64,000 nt of DNA. Origin: Nocardioides sp. zg-1228. Its GTDB lineage: Bacteria; Actinomycetota; Actinomycetes; Propionibacteriales; Nocardioidaceae. The notes below the pieces were generated by a model. That model ran no database searches. It saw only the letters and a program-made list of their open reading frames with translations, and had not been told where the DNA came from. This document shows positions 21,177-30,286 of this stretch, piece by piece. A program made the translations under genes and the position numbers. How positions within the stretch are numbered: the stretch's first letter is position 1; every line of letters begins with the position of its first letter. The stretch lies in contig NZ_CP070961.1 of the NCBI RefSeq assembly GCF_017086465.1, positions 2,046,001 through 2,110,000 of the forward strand. Direction: 5' to 3'.

Positions 21177-22262
21177 GTGAGCCAGACGCTCCTCGCCGCC
21201 CTGGTCCAGGTCGCTCCGATCGCCGTGTTCCTGGTGGCGATCACGGTGACCGCCGAGGTCGCCCAGCTCGCCGGCGTGTTCGACGTGGCCGCCCACGCCC
21301 TCGCGCGGCGCGCCCGGCACCGCGTGCTGCTGCTGTGGCTCGCCTTCGCCGGCCTGGCCGTGGCCTGCACCGTCGTGCTCAGCCTCGACACCACCGCGGT
21401 CCTGCTCACGCCCGTCGGCATCGCCGTCGCCCGGCAGACCGGCATCGCACCGCTCCCCTTCGCCCTCACCACGCTCTGGATCGCCAACACCGGCTCGCTG
21501 CTGCTTCCGGTCTCCAACCTGACCAACCTGCTCGCCGTGCACCGGCTCGCCGACCTCGACGCCGGTCACGGCGACTACGTGCGGGCGGCGGCGCTCCCGG
21601 CGCTGGCGGCCGTCGCTGTCACGCTCCTCCTCATCGCCGTGCTGCAGCGCCGCGCGCTGCGCGGCACCTACGCGGTGGAGCCCCCGGCCGATCCCCACGA
21701 CCGGGTGCTGCTCGTCGTCGCCGGCGGGGTGTGCCTGCTCATCGGTCCGCTCTTCGCGGTGGGCGCCCCTCCCGCTCTGGTGGCGCTGGGTTCGGCCGGC
21801 GTCCTCCTCGCCGTCCTCCGCTGGCGCGCGCCGGGCCTGGTGCGGGACGTCCGACCCCCGTGGCTGATGGCCGGCGCGTTCCTCGTGGTGGCGGGGCTGC
21901 TGCGGCTCGCGCAGGGCGAGGGGATGCTCGACTGGCTCGCACCGGCGTTCGGTGCCGGCACCCGGACCCTCGACCTGCTCCACCTGTCCGCCACCGCGGC
22001 GCTCGCGGCCAACGCCGTCAACAACCTCCCGGCCTACCTGCTCGTGGAGCCAGCGGCGTCCGACGACGTGCGCCGCCTCGTCGCGTCGCTGGTGGGGGTC
22101 AACGCCGGTGCCCTGGTCACCCCCTGGGCGTCGCTCGCCACGCTCCTGTGGCTGCAGCGCTGCCGGGCGGCCGGACTGCGGATCCCGCTGCTGCGCCTGG
22201 CCGCCTGGGGGGCGTTGTGCGCGACCCTCAGCGTGACCGCCGCCACCCTCGCGATCCGCTGA
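21177..22262 (+). CDS. ArsB/SLC13-type anion permease
   Basis: The product has 361 residues with about ten membrane spans. Two related half-repeats contain family segments: TTLWIANTGSLLLPVSNLTN in the first half and ANAVNNLPAYLLVEP in the second. These resemble the anion-binding hairpin ends of ArsB/NhaD/SLC13 carriers. It is shorter than ArsB (about 430). It starts with GTG 4 bases after the sulfatase stop, so both are likely one transcript. That pairing suggests a role with an inorganic or organic anion released by the sulfatase. Confidence 0.8.
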   Translation: MSQTLLAALVQVAPIAVFLVAITVTAEVAQLAGVFDVAAHALARRARHRVLLLWLAFAGLAVACTVVLSLDTTAVLLTPVGIAVARQTGIAPLPFALTTLWIANTGSLLLPVSNLTNLLAVHRLADLDAGHGDYVRAAALPALAAVAVTLLLIAVLQRRALRGTYAVEPPADPHDRVLLVVAGGVCLLIGPLFAVGAPPALVALGSAGVLLAVLRWRAPGLVRDVRPPWLMAGAFLVVAGLLRLAQGEGMLDWLAPAFGAGTRTLDLLHLSATAALAANAVNNLPAYLLVEPAASDDVRRLVASLVGVNAGALVTPWASLATLLWLQRCRAAGLRIPLLRLAAWGALCATLSVTAATLAIR

Positions 22263-22281
22263 GCCGCGATACTCCCCCCCG

Positions 22282-22775
22282 GTGACGATCTCCCGCGACG
22301 ACGTCCTCGCCGCCCGGCGCCGCATCGACGGCCGGGTGCGGCGCACTCCCCTGCTCGCCCCGGCCGGCAGCGACACGCTCTGGCTCGAGTGCGAGCACCT
22401 GCAGCACTGCGGCGTGTTCAAGACCCGCGGCGCCTACAACCGCCAGCTGGGCGCGCGCGAGCGCGGCGAGCTCGGCCCGGCCGGCGTCGTGGTCGCCTCA
22501 GGCGGCAACGCCGGGCTCGCCCAGGCGTGCTCGAGGACGAGCCGGGCATCGCGATCGTGGTGGCGGTCGGGGCGGCGGGCTCTACGCCGGCTCGGCGACC
22601 TCGCCGACGCCGCCCTCCGGGCCGAGCCGCCGGTCTCGGTCCTGGTGGGCGAGGACAACATCGTCGCGGCCCGCGACCTCTGGGCCGAGCACCGCATCGC
22701 GTCCGAGCACGGGGCGGCGACCGCGATGGCGGCGGTCCTCAGCGGGGCGTACGTCCCGCATGACGGCGGGCGGCT
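22282..22775 (+). pseudogene. decayed threonine/serine dehydratase
   Basis: The first 90 codons, from a GTG start, read as the N-terminus of a PLP-dependent threonine dehydratase, with the PLP lysine in GVFKTRGAYN and the ASGGNAGLA loop. Then about 75 residues are missing. DEPGIAIVVAVG continues in a second frame, GGGLYAGSA in a third, and the C-terminal part (LVGEDNIVAARDLWAEHRIA) returns to the first frame. The terminal CGAN region is lost. At least two deletions and frame changes make it non-functional. Confidence 0.85.
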
Positions 22776-22788
22776 GACCAGCACACAG

Positions 22789-22820
22789 CAGCGGCGTGGC
22801 CCCGGAGGGCCACGCCGCTG
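22789..22820. terminator. strong hairpin after the dehydratase remnant
   Basis: A 13-bp perfect stem (CAGCGGCGTGGCC with GGCCACGCCGCTG) encloses a 6-base loop. There is no clean T tract. It lies between the plus-strand permease/dehydratase unit and the minus-strand phospholipase gene. Confidence 0.7.
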
Positions 22821-22946
22821 TGGTTCGCGTTTTCGGGCCGACCCACTGTCTCTGGGGGGATCCGTGCCACGGCGGGAGGTCGAGGCACGGACGACACGGT
22901 GGTGGACCCAGCGGAACGCGGCCGCTCACCTCCTCAGCGTGCTCGC

Positions 22947-22980
22947 GGCCCGTGGTGTTACGGGCCGGGCACACCTTTTT
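22947..22980 (+). terminator. rho-independent terminator-like hairpin
   Basis: GGCCCGT and ACGGGCC form a 7-bp stem with a 6-base loop. A T5 run follows at 22976-22980 after 9 bases. Orientation suits transcripts from the plus-strand permease side, and it ends just before the convergent phospholipase gene. Confidence 0.6.
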
Positions 22981-23001
22981 CCCCTGGCCCGGACCTCGGG
23001 C

Positions 23002-24486
23002 TCAGTCGGCCTCCCAGTAGGGACCCGGGCGGTAGGGATCCGGCTCGATCGTGGTGACCGGCCGCCGCTCGGTCCGCCACACCGTGCGCCACGTGCCGTC
23101 GGGGTTGCGCACCTTGGTCGAGACGCGGAAGTTGAGGTAGGTCGTGGTGTAGGCGTTGCGGGAGTTGCGCTTGTTCTTCCACTGGTAGTCGAAGTTCTTG
23201 AGGTACTTCCGCGCCACCCGCTTGCCTTGGATGGTGAAGAGGAGCTCGTCGTTGCCGGGGCTCAGGCTGGCCCAGTTGGACGACCCGGTGAGCACCAGGT
23301 GGGAGTCGGGCACGCCGTTGTAGGTGCCCTGGACGACGAGGTACTTCTGGTGGCTGTAGTAGCTCAGGATCAGGTCGTCCTTGCCGTCCTTGTTGAGGTC
23401 GTAGTTGTCGTCGGGGTTGAAGTCGAGCCCGGTCGAGCGGAGCGGGATCCGCCCCCGCGGCGTGGGCGCGCCGATGACGCGCTTGGTGTGGTAGCCGATG
23501 AGCCCGTAGCTGACCCGCACCTGGCAGCCCTCGATGTACTTCTGCCGGATGGCCGCGGCGAGGTAGTCGCCCCGCCTGCCGCGCATCGTGTGCATCGACA
23601 GCGCCAGCCGGGTGCGCTTCTGACCGCCGGCCGCGTCCGGGGTCAGGCACTGCACCTTGCCCAGCGTGTCGAGGATCAGGTCGTTCTTGGCCCCCGACGG
23701 CTTGGGCATGATCCACGCGGTGTGCTTGTCGACCGAGTCGTCGCACACGCCGAGCCGGGGCGTCCCGCAGAAGAACTGCGGGGGCTGGCGGGTGTCGTAA
23801 TCCTTCTTCATGTCGTTGAACAGCCGCACGAACTGCCGGAACAGCTCATGGTCGCCGGAGGTGAAGTAGAGGTCGTTCCACTGGTGGATGTTGGCGTTCT
23901 GGGTCATGTTGGCCGAGCCGACGGCGAGCACGTCCGTGGAGCGACCGGCGCGGGAGAACGTGTAGAACTTGGTGTGCAGGTTGTTGTACTCGTTCCTCTT
24001 GCTCCGGCACCCGGCCTTGCAGCGGTAGATGAAGCTGCTGTTGCTGCGCTTGGCGCCGATCTCGCGCCGGATGGCCAGCATCGCCCTCGTGTACTGGTGG
24101 TCGTTGAGGAGCATCTGCACCTTCACGCCCCGACGGTGGGCGGCGATCAGCGCCCTCGCGACCGGCATCCGGTCGAACGAGTACACCGCGATCCTGATCG
24201 TCGACCCCTTGGGCGCGTGGTTGATCGTGTCGATCACCCGGCGTTCGATCCGGTAGTGCCCCTTCTTGAGGTGCGGGTCGTTGAAGAACGGACCCTGCGG
24301 CGCCTTCCACCTCTTGCGCTTCGCCCGGGCGGCCTGGTCGGCCGGGTCGGTCTGGGCAGCCGCCGCCCGTTCCGCCGTGGACCCCGGGCTGCCCCCGGGA
24401 GCGGCCGCGGCCGTAGGCACGACGGCCTCCGGGGTGCCCAGCACCAGGGCCAGGGTGAGCAGGACCAACAACCTCGACACGTACAC
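23002..24486 (-). CDS. secreted phospholipase D-like protein
   Basis: The product has 494 residues. A signal peptide (about 1-27, LLVLLTLALVLG) starts at GTG 24486, with AGGAAGG upstream. Two HKD half-sites are present: LHTKFYTF with GSANMT, and SHQKYLVV with TGSSNW. Both halves together make the PLD active site. A DLNKDGKDD segment just before the second HxK resembles a calcium-binding EF-hand/dockerin loop. Substrate may be phospholipid or another phosphodiester; this cannot be resolved here. It lies between two pseudogenes. Confidence 0.87.
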   Translation of the reverse strand: MYVSRLLVLLTLALVLGTPEAVVPTAAAAPGGSPGSTAERAAAAQTDPADQAARAKRKRWKAPQGPFFNDPHLKKGHYRIERRVIDTINHAPKGSTIRIAVYSFDRMPVARALIAAHRRGVKVQMLLNDHQYTRAMLAIRREIGAKRSNSSFIYRCKAGCRSKRNEYNNLHTKFYTFSRAGRSTDVLAVGSANMTQNANIHQWNDLYFTSGDHELFRQFVRLFNDMKKDYDTRQPPQFFCGTPRLGVCDDSVDKHTAWIMPKPSGAKNDLILDTLGKVQCLTPDAAGGQKRTRLALSMHTMRGRRGDYLAAAIRQKYIEGCQVRVSYGLIGYHTKRVIGAPTPRGRIPLRSTGLDFNPDDNYDLNKDGKDDLILSYYSHQKYLVVQGTYNGVPDSHLVLTGSSNWASLSPGNDELLFTIQGKRVARKYLKNFDYQWKNKRNSRNAYTTTYLNFRVSTKVRNPDGTWRTVWRTERRPVTTIEPDPYRPGPYWEAD

Positions 24487-24675
24487 GCCTTCCTGACCGC
24501 CACCGTCGGGTGGCGTCGTCACGCTCAGGCCCCGTCCCACACATCGCTGCGCGAGCACGGCCGGGGCACGTCGACCGGGCCCAGCGGTTCGCAGACCCGG
24601 TCCGTCCGACAAGAGGAGACGGCGCCGGGCCACGGAAAGTTGCGCACGGATCGCATCCGATCCGGCGCGGGCCGG

Positions 24676-25262
24676 CTACCCGGCGGCCGGGCCCCCCGCT
24701 CCGGCCGCCGACGGCGCCCCCTCGGGCACCTCGACCTCGCCATCCCGCGCGCGGCTGATCGCGCCCAGCACCGAGAGCGTGAAGCCGACGAAGGCGACCC
24801 AGCCCCATCCCGCGCGCGGCTGGTCGCCGACCAGCATCAGCCCCACGACGCCGGCGACGACGAGCGCATAGGTCGACGGACTCCGCACGAGCGCCGGCAC
24901 CGCGTCGAGGACGTGGGCCGGGGACAGGTCGCCAGGCAGCATCCGTGACGCCACCGCCGTGGCGCCGTACGCCAGGCCGGCCACCGACCCCAGCGCCGTG
25001 GCGCCGCGCGCCGCCGATGCGGGCCAGGAGTGGGGCGTGCTCGTGGCCGCGGTCGTCCTCGGCGTCGCGGCGGTGCCAGTAAGAACCCCAGGCCGTCCAG
25101 CCCCACGCCCAGGAGGTAGCGCCAGGACCGCAGCAGCCGCCCCAGGAGTCGCGGGTCGAGGCCTTCGCCTGCGGTGGTGCCGCGAGCAGCCATCGCCTGC
25201 AGCACCGATCCGAGGCCGTAGCAGCAGGCAGCCGCGAACGCGGTGAGGAGACCGAGTGCCAC
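24676..25262 (-). pseudogene. decayed multispan transporter-like membrane protein
   Basis: Two pieces in different frames look like one actinobacterial DMT/EamA-like membrane protein. The N-terminal piece (about 25262 down to 25080) has WVALGLLTAF, YGLGSVLQAMAARGT and SWRYLLGVGLDGLGFLL. The C-terminal piece (about 25010 down to 24676) has GLAYGATAVASRMLPG, then YALVVAGVVGLMLVGDQPRA. A stretch of perhaps 80-100 residues between them is missing and the frame changes. GTG at 25262 is the likely original start. The family call is tentative; the broken state is clear. Confidence 0.7.
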
Positions 25263-25737
25263 CCAGCGACGCCAACCCAGGTGCGGCAGCGGGGACAGCG
25301 CGTGCCGGCTCCCCCTCTCCCCACCCGGACGTGCGCGAGGTGCGCATGTCGCCGGGGCGAACCTGCACGAGGCGGTGCTGCAGGCACTCCGCAAGATCGC
25401 CGACGACATCGAGGGGAACTCATCCGCCCGACCTATCAACGAAGCACGTTCGACCCTCTTCGTCGAAAGTGGAGACAAGCCCCAGCTCCCCCAGGACTGG
25501 GGTCGCGCTCGTTTCGGACAGTGCGCTCGTGCGGGGGCCCGGCTTGAGCCCCCGCACAGCGTAACCATCACGGTCCGGGCTCGTTGCACCGGAGAGACCC
25601 CAGAACGTCACCACGGTTGCCAGCAACCCAACGTGGCGCGCCAACACCCAGGGAACCCTCTTTGGGACCGGAACGGCGACTGAGCCGTTCCCCCACGAAT
25701 CGCAACACGGAACACCCAACACCTGAAGGGCAAGACA
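25263..25737. other. gene-free spacer with one long hairpin
   Basis: I see no convincing gene here. A 10-bp perfect stem (GTGCGGGGGC with GCCCCCGCAC, 25529-25557, 9-base loop) stands between the decayed transporter and the collagen-like gene; there is no T tract. The last 100 bases before 25738 probably hold the promoter of the collagen-like gene, with GAAGGG as its ribosome-binding site. Confidence 0.5.
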
Positions 25738-26325
25738 TTGCAGAAGCGCAACATCATCACCGGCCTCATCCTCGCGGGAGCGCTCGTCATCGGTGGCACG
25801 GGCGGCGCAGTCGCCGGTGACCTCATCGGCAGCAAGGACATCCGTGACGGCTCGGTCAAGGTGAAGGACATCGCCCCCGGCGCGGTCGAGAAGTTCACCG
25901 CCTCCACCAAGGGGGTCCCCGGCCCGGTCGGTCCGGTCGGCCCCAAGGGCGCGGACGGCAAGGACGGTGCCAAGGGCGACCCCGGCAACGCGCTCGTCGG
26001 TGCGAAGTACCGCACGCTGACCTACATCAACGGCGGTGGCGGATCGGCCACCGTGGCGTGTGACGACGACCCGACGGTCTCCCAGACCTACACGGCCATC
26101 GCGGGCGGCGTGCAGGGCGGCACCGTGGACACGCAGGACGACGGCTTCGTGGTGAACTCGTCGTTCCCCGGTCGCATGAACTGGGACACCGGCACCCCGC
26201 GTCCGGGTCGCCTCGACGGCTGGATCGTCCTCGGCAACGGGCAGCAGACCAGCACGCTGACCGTCTGGGCGCTGTGCGTCCCCAACACCAGCATCACCGT
26301 GGACGCCGGGACCATCAACAACTGA
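25738..26325 (+). CDS. secreted collagen-like protein
   Basis: The product has 195 residues and starts with TTG (MQKRN...), preceded by GAAGGG at 7 bases. Residues about 6-28 form a signal sequence (IITGLILAGALVIGGTGG). The IGSKDIRDGSVKVKDI segment is an anchor-like motif seen before collagen-like regions in actinobacteria. A short Gly-X-Y run (about 60-82: GVPGPVGPVGPKGADGKDG) precedes a C-terminal beta-rich domain with two cysteines. It is probably an extracellular structural or adhesive protein. A strong terminator follows. Confidence 0.75.
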   Translation: MQKRNIITGLILAGALVIGGTGGAVAGDLIGSKDIRDGSVKVKDIAPGAVEKFTASTKGVPGPVGPVGPKGADGKDGAKGDPGNALVGAKYRTLTYINGGGGSATVACDDDPTVSQTYTAIAGGVQGGTVDTQDDGFVVNSSFPGRMNWDTGTPRPGRLDGWIVLGNGQQTSTLTVWALCVPNTSITVDAGTINN

Positions 26326-26768
26326 CACCGGCCATCACGACCGGCCGTCGGGGAATCTCTCCGAAGGCTCGGGCGAGACAACCTCCTTCCTGGACGGACC
26401 GGCGGGCCGCGCCCACCGCCTGAGAGGAGATTCGCGGGGGAGTTCTCCTCTCACCCAGCAGGGCCCCGGTGCCACGACATGGCGCCGGGGCCCTGCCTCC
26501 TTTTCCGCCACACCTGTTGGAAGGGCTACGAGACGACTGGACCCCAAGGCGGGGCCATCCGCATGCCGCCGGCGCCGACCTGCGGAAACCAGCGCGATTG
26601 CGCGGCCCCACTTGACTGCGGGCCACGTGTGATCGTGCGGAACCCAGAACGCCGAGCTTGGCCCTGAAATGACCCTGAACGTGGGGTCCAGGTGGTCAAA
26701 CGGCCAAGGCCATTGCGGACGCAAACAGGGCTCTGACCTGCGGTCTTTGCAGATCAGAGCCCTGTTTC
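26326..26768. other. gene-free spacer to the edge of the tRNA-Pro element array
   Basis: After the terminators at 26422-26504 I see no gene. The spacer ends with a hairpin of 14 bp (AAACAGGGCTCTGA with TCAGAGCCCTGTTT, 26723-26767). It directly abuts the first att-like copy and has the place and form of a tRNA terminator read from the minus strand. Confidence 0.6.
26459..26504 (+). terminator. rho-independent terminator of the collagen-like gene
   Basis: CAGGGCCCCGG pairs with CCGGGGCCCTG around a central GTGCC/GGCG region, and CCTCCTTTT follows. A second hairpin (GAGAGGAGA with TCTCCTCTC, 26422-26452) lies just before it. Confidence 0.85.
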
Positions 26769-26816
<48 letters not shown>

Positions 26817-27159
26817 CGTGTGCGCACGCCCCCGTCGTGGGGTTTGCTCTCGAATGACACATGGTGCCTCTGACCTGCGGAAACTCGAACTCCACGTTCG
26901 GGGATGGACTGGCGCCCTTGATCCGCTCCGCTCGGCTTTGGCGGTTTGCGCTGCCGTTTTCGGTACATGAACGCGCCACGGTTCAATCCCCGTCGTCAGG
27001 CTTGAGGCGACGTCGCACAATCACTTGCTGCAGCAACGCTTGAAGCCACCGGCCCCTGCTTGGCCCGCCTACACGGGGTCACGTGCACAGTCCCTCCAGG
27101 AGGGCGGAGGCACGGAACAGGGCTACGGATCGCGCGGTGATGCTGGCCTCGCGTTGGGC

Positions 27160-27720
27160 GAGCCGGTGACTCCTCGGTCTACCAACACGAGCTCGAGTCG
27201 ACCGGCCACGCCCTGCTGGGTCAGGTGCTCCAACATCAACTCGCTGGCCCGGTTCTCGTGGGTGGAGGCGGGAACCACCATTGCGGCCACCGGAAGACCG
27301 GTGACGTCAACGGCCACGACACGCTTCGCGCCCTTGGTGCGGCCGTAGGGGCCGCCTCGGTTGTGGAACGTGAACCCGCCGTTCGATGCTCCGCGTGCGA
27401 GGTGGGTGTCGATGACGACCATTGAGGGCGCCTGCTCTGCCCTTCCGTTCTGTTGGCACGCGCGGCTGCGTGCAGCAACGTCAGGGCCTGCGCCCAGGTG
27501 CCGTCCCGGAACCAGCGGCGGAACTGCGACCAGACATGGGTCCACGGCCCGAACGACTCCGGAAGGTACCGCCACTGGCAACCGGTCTGGGCGATGTACA
27601 GCATCGCGTCCACCACGCCCGAAGGTCATGGGCGTGCCTGCGACCGCGCTTGCCCGGCGCGTTGAAGACAGGCGCTAGCAGGTCCCACTGCTCATCGGTC
27701 AGCTCACTTGGGTACGGCAT
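27160..27720 (-). pseudogene. IS5-family transposase remnant
   Basis: The reading starts MPYPSELTDEQWDLLAPVF, changes frame to MLYIAQTGCQWRYLPESFGP, and changes again to SMVVIDTHLARG and AVDVTGLPVAAMVV. These are in order the N-terminus, the Q-C-x-W-R-x-L segment and the DDE-domain strands of an IS5/IS427-type transposase. At least two single-base frame changes and loss of the C-terminus (after LVLVDRGVT) make it inactive. The IS end, CTGACTGAGTGTGTCCC on the minus strand, lies at 27758-27774. Confidence 0.85.
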
Positions 27721-27757
27721 GGCCCGCACGGTGACGACACCACTCGTCCAGACGATC

Positions 27758-27774
27758 GGGACACACTCAGTCAG
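27758..27774. repeat. terminal inverted repeat of the IS5-type element
   Basis: On the minus strand it reads CTGACTGAGTGTGTCCC. It differs by one base from the IS end at 47580-47596 and resembles the end at 46344-46360. Its TGA supplies the stop codon of the truncated MFS gene. The opposite end of this copy is not found. Confidence 0.75.
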
Positions 27775-28095
27775 TCCGACTGGGCTGCGATAGGGGACTC
27801 GACCTTGCGAAGACTGACAGCGGCCATCGCTGCGACGGCGGCCATGACGACTGCACTCACCCACGCCGCGGCTCCGAACCCGTCCATGAAGGCCGACGTG
27901 GCAGTCGCGACGAGCTCGCTGCCGGCCCCGGCCGGCAGGTCGCGTCCCATATCGACGGCTGCGGCCAGTGTCTCCGGCGGGGCGCTGACACCGGCGTCGG
28001 CGTACTGATCACCGGCGCGCTCCGAGCTGAAGAAGGCGGCGCCGATGCTGCCGAGTGCTGCGATGCCCAGGGCAACCCCCAGCCCTGTGCTGGTC
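27771..28095 (-). pseudogene. C-terminal fragment of an MFS transporter
   Basis: About 100 residues match the last two spans of an EmrB/QacA-type (DHA2) exporter: GLGVALGIAALGSIGAAFF, then a loop and AWVSAVVMAAVAAMAAVSLR. The N-terminal 400 residues are absent. The fragment begins exactly where an att-like sequence (28097-28113) is fused, and its stop codon is provided by the IS end at 27771. Both ends are therefore recombination junctions. Confidence 0.75.
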
Positions 28096-28096
28096 G

Positions 28097-28113
28097 TCGG
28101 GCTGACAGGATTT
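28097..28113 (-). repeat. att-like scar, 17 bp identical to the tRNA-Pro 3' end
   Basis: TCGGGCTGACAGGATTT is identical to the att core; the next bases (AGACCTGC) match with one base changed or moved (core GAACCTGC), and then similarity ends. It abuts the MFS fragment and probably records an earlier integration or excision event. The 190 bases from here to 28300 hold no recognisable gene. Confidence 0.65.
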
Positions 28114-28300
28114 AGACCTGCTGGCTCGGTGCGCACGTTTCTCCTGGGTGTCGCCGTCCCAAGCGGCCTCGCGCGGTGGAGTGGGGCACACCTCTCTCGC
28201 GGCCGGGACGGGCGACCCGCACGCAAGCGATCTGCGCGCTGGTCCGGCCGTGCGGCGGTGGACCTGCCGGTCCGCCAGCCCGCGCGGTCTCAGCTGGTTT

Positions 28301-28954
28301 TCAGCAAAGATCGTCAGGCACGACGAAGCCCGACTCGTAGGCGCGAATAACCGCCTGCGTCCGGTCACGGACTCCTAGTTTCGCCAGCACGGCCGCCACG
28401 TGCGTCTTCACCGTCTCCACGCCGAGGTGGAGCGTCGCGGCGATCTCCGGGTTGGACAGGCCTCGAGCCATCGCCCGCAGCACCTCCTCCTCCCGTGCCG
28501 ACAAGCGAGCCAGGTCGGGACCGCTCGCGCTCGGTTGCCGCGACCGTTGCCGCACCAGCTCGCGGAGCTTGGCGGGGAACAGAAGGGTGTCCGGTTGGAC
28601 GGCCAGGCGTACGGCCGCGACGACGTCGTTAGCAGGGGCGCGCTTGAGCAGGTAGCCGCGGGCGCCCGCCAGCAGGGCGTCGTAGACGTGGTCGTCATTC
28701 TCGAACGTCGTCAGCACGATCACTGCGGGTGGCCGGTTGCCTGCAGTGATGGTTCGGGTGGCGGTGATGCCGTCGACCCGGGGCATCCGGATGTCCATCA
28801 GCACGACGTCGGGGCGCAGCCGGCCGACCTGGGACACCGCCTCGGCGCCGTCCTCCGCCTCGCCCACGACGTCGAGGTCGTCCTCCGTCGAGAGCGTGAC
28901 AGTAATGCCGCGACGCACCAGGGGCTCGTCGTCAACGAGCAGCACCCGCGTCAT
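28301..28954 (-). CDS. NarL/FixJ-type response regulator
   Basis: The product has 217 residues. The receiver domain has the acidic pair D8/D9 and phospho-acceptor D54 (VVLMDIRMPRVDG), plus the T and K of TTFEND and LLKRAP. The LuxR-type helix-turn-helix is residues about 150-210 (LSAREEEVLRAMARGLSNPE and VETVKTHVAAVLAKLGVRDR). Its start overlaps the stop of the kinase gene (ATGA), so both are one operon. It is cargo in the outer tRNA-Pro element. Confidence 0.94.
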   Translation of the reverse strand: MTRVLLVDDEPLVRRGITVTLSTEDDLDVVGEAEDGAEAVSQVGRLRPDVVLMDIRMPRVDGITATRTITAGNRPPAVIVLTTFENDDHVYDALLAGARGYLLKRAPANDVVAAVRLAVQPDTLLFPAKLRELVRQRSRQPSASGPDLARLSAREEEVLRAMARGLSNPEIAATLHLGVETVKTHVAAVLAKLGVRDRTQAVIRAYESGFVVPDDLC

Positions 28955-30120
28955 CGTGCGGTCCTGATGGGCAGCACCACGCGCAAGCGCCAGCCGTCGT
29001 CTGTCGGGCCAGCGGTCGCGTGGCCGCCGATCGCCGTGACCCGTTCCCGGATTCCTCGGAGGCCATGACCGCGCCGGTCCCCCATCCGTCGGGGAGGGGG
29101 CGCGGACGTGTTCGTGACCTCGAGAGTGAGAGCACCCCCAGTCCGATCGAGGCGGACCCGACACGGTCCGGAACCGTGGCGCAGGACGTTGGACAAGGCC
29201 TCCTGAGCCACCCGGTAGAGCTCCCGGGAGACGACCGGGGGTACGGCGTCGTCAGCGTCGCCAGACCGGTCCTCCATGGTCACGTCCAGGCCAGCGCGGC
29301 GGGCGGCAGCGACCAGGTCGACGAGGTCAGCGAGGTCCGGGGTCGGTCGTCGCGTCGTCTCCTCCACCCGCAGCAGCCCCAGCACGTGGTCCAGCTCGCC
29401 CGCCGCCTGTCGGGCGGCGCTCTCGATCGCCGCCAGCGCCTCGGCGACGAAGCCGGGATCGGAGTGCTGCACCCGGGCTGCCGCAGCGGCCTGCACGGTC
29501 ACCAGGCTCAGCGCGTGACCGACGCTGTCGTGGATCTCGCGGGCGATCCGGTGTCGCTCGCCCAGCTCCGTCGCCTCCCGCTCCAACCGGTCCACCCGCT
29601 CGCGGAGCGACGGTCCGAGCAGCAGAGGAGCCAGCCGGCGCAGCCCAGCCGCCAACAACGCCCCGAGCGCCGGAACGGCAAGGACTGAGGGGAGCACCAA
29701 CCATGGGCTCTGTTGGAAAGCCAGGAACGGGACCGGCCCCGTCCAAAGGACCAGGGCCGCTCCCGCCAGGACGTGCGCCCACAGCCAGCCCACGCTCCGC
29801 CAGCGGTCGTGCCACTGGGTGGACGCCTGCGGGAGCCCGCCGAAGAAGGACACCGCGAGCATCGACTCGGATGCGGTGCCCTCGATCCGTCGTACGGCGG
29901 GCAGGGCCCCCACCGCCAGCACCAGGAGCGAACCGATCAGCACGCCGATGGTCACGACGAGCGGCTGCGCAAGTGCAGTGGCCTGGCCCACCGCGGCGGC
30001 GAGAAGGGCCGCGAGCATCGTGAACGCCAGGGCCAGGGCCGCGCCGAGCATGACGAACGCCACTCCGAGCAGGGCGCCCGGTCCCAGCACGGCGGTCGCC
30101 GCTCGGCGCAGGCTGCTCAC
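28951..30120 (-). CDS. two-component sensor histidine kinase (NarL partner type)
   Basis: The product has 389 residues. About five membrane spans (15-165) have only short outside loops, suggesting membrane-embedded sensing. The dimerisation helix contains H197 in REIHDSVGHALS (HisKA_3 type). The ATP-binding domain has GHGLRGIRERVTAIGG and the N-box region LYRVAQEALSNVLRH. It should phosphorylate the response regulator at 28301. It is divergent from the membrane-protein gene at 30287, with 166 bases between. Confidence 0.93.
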   Translation of the reverse strand: MSSLRRAATAVLGPGALLGVAFVMLGAALALAFTMLAALLAAAVGQATALAQPLVVTIGVLIGSLLVLAVGALPAVRRIEGTASESMLAVSFFGGLPQASTQWHDRWRSVGWLWAHVLAGAALVLWTGPVPFLAFQQSPWLVLPSVLAVPALGALLAAGLRRLAPLLLGPSLRERVDRLEREATELGERHRIAREIHDSVGHALSLVTVQAAAAARVQHSDPGFVAEALAAIESAARQAAGELDHVLGLLRVEETTRRPTPDLADLVDLVAAARRAGLDVTMEDRSGDADDAVPPVVSRELYRVAQEALSNVLRHGSGPCRVRLDRTGGALTLEVTNTSAPPPRRMGDRRGHGLRGIRERVTAIGGHATAGPTDDGWRLRVVLPIRTAR

Positions 30121-30235
30121 CGGGCCATCGTCTCAGGTTCTTGCCCCCGACCGGCTCCCTCGCACGGGGGAGTGCGTGCGGCGGATCGCCGACCGACCGA
30201 CCCCAGCCCGGAAATCCCGACGCGAGGGAGCGCTG

Positions 30236-30251
30236 TCCCCCGCGCGGGGGA
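30236..30251. promoter_or_regulatory. 16-bp perfect palindrome in a divergent promoter region
   Basis: TCCCCCGCGCGGGGGA is perfectly symmetrical and lies between the two-component operon and the membrane-protein gene, 35 bases before the latter's start. A related GC-rich repeat (GCACGGGGGAGTGC) is at about 30163. This is a natural candidate for binding the NarL-type regulator; it could also act as a hairpin. Confidence 0.45.
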
Positions 30252-30286
30252 ATCGGCTCCCGCGCCGCGGTGGTGCTGTGGGGTGC

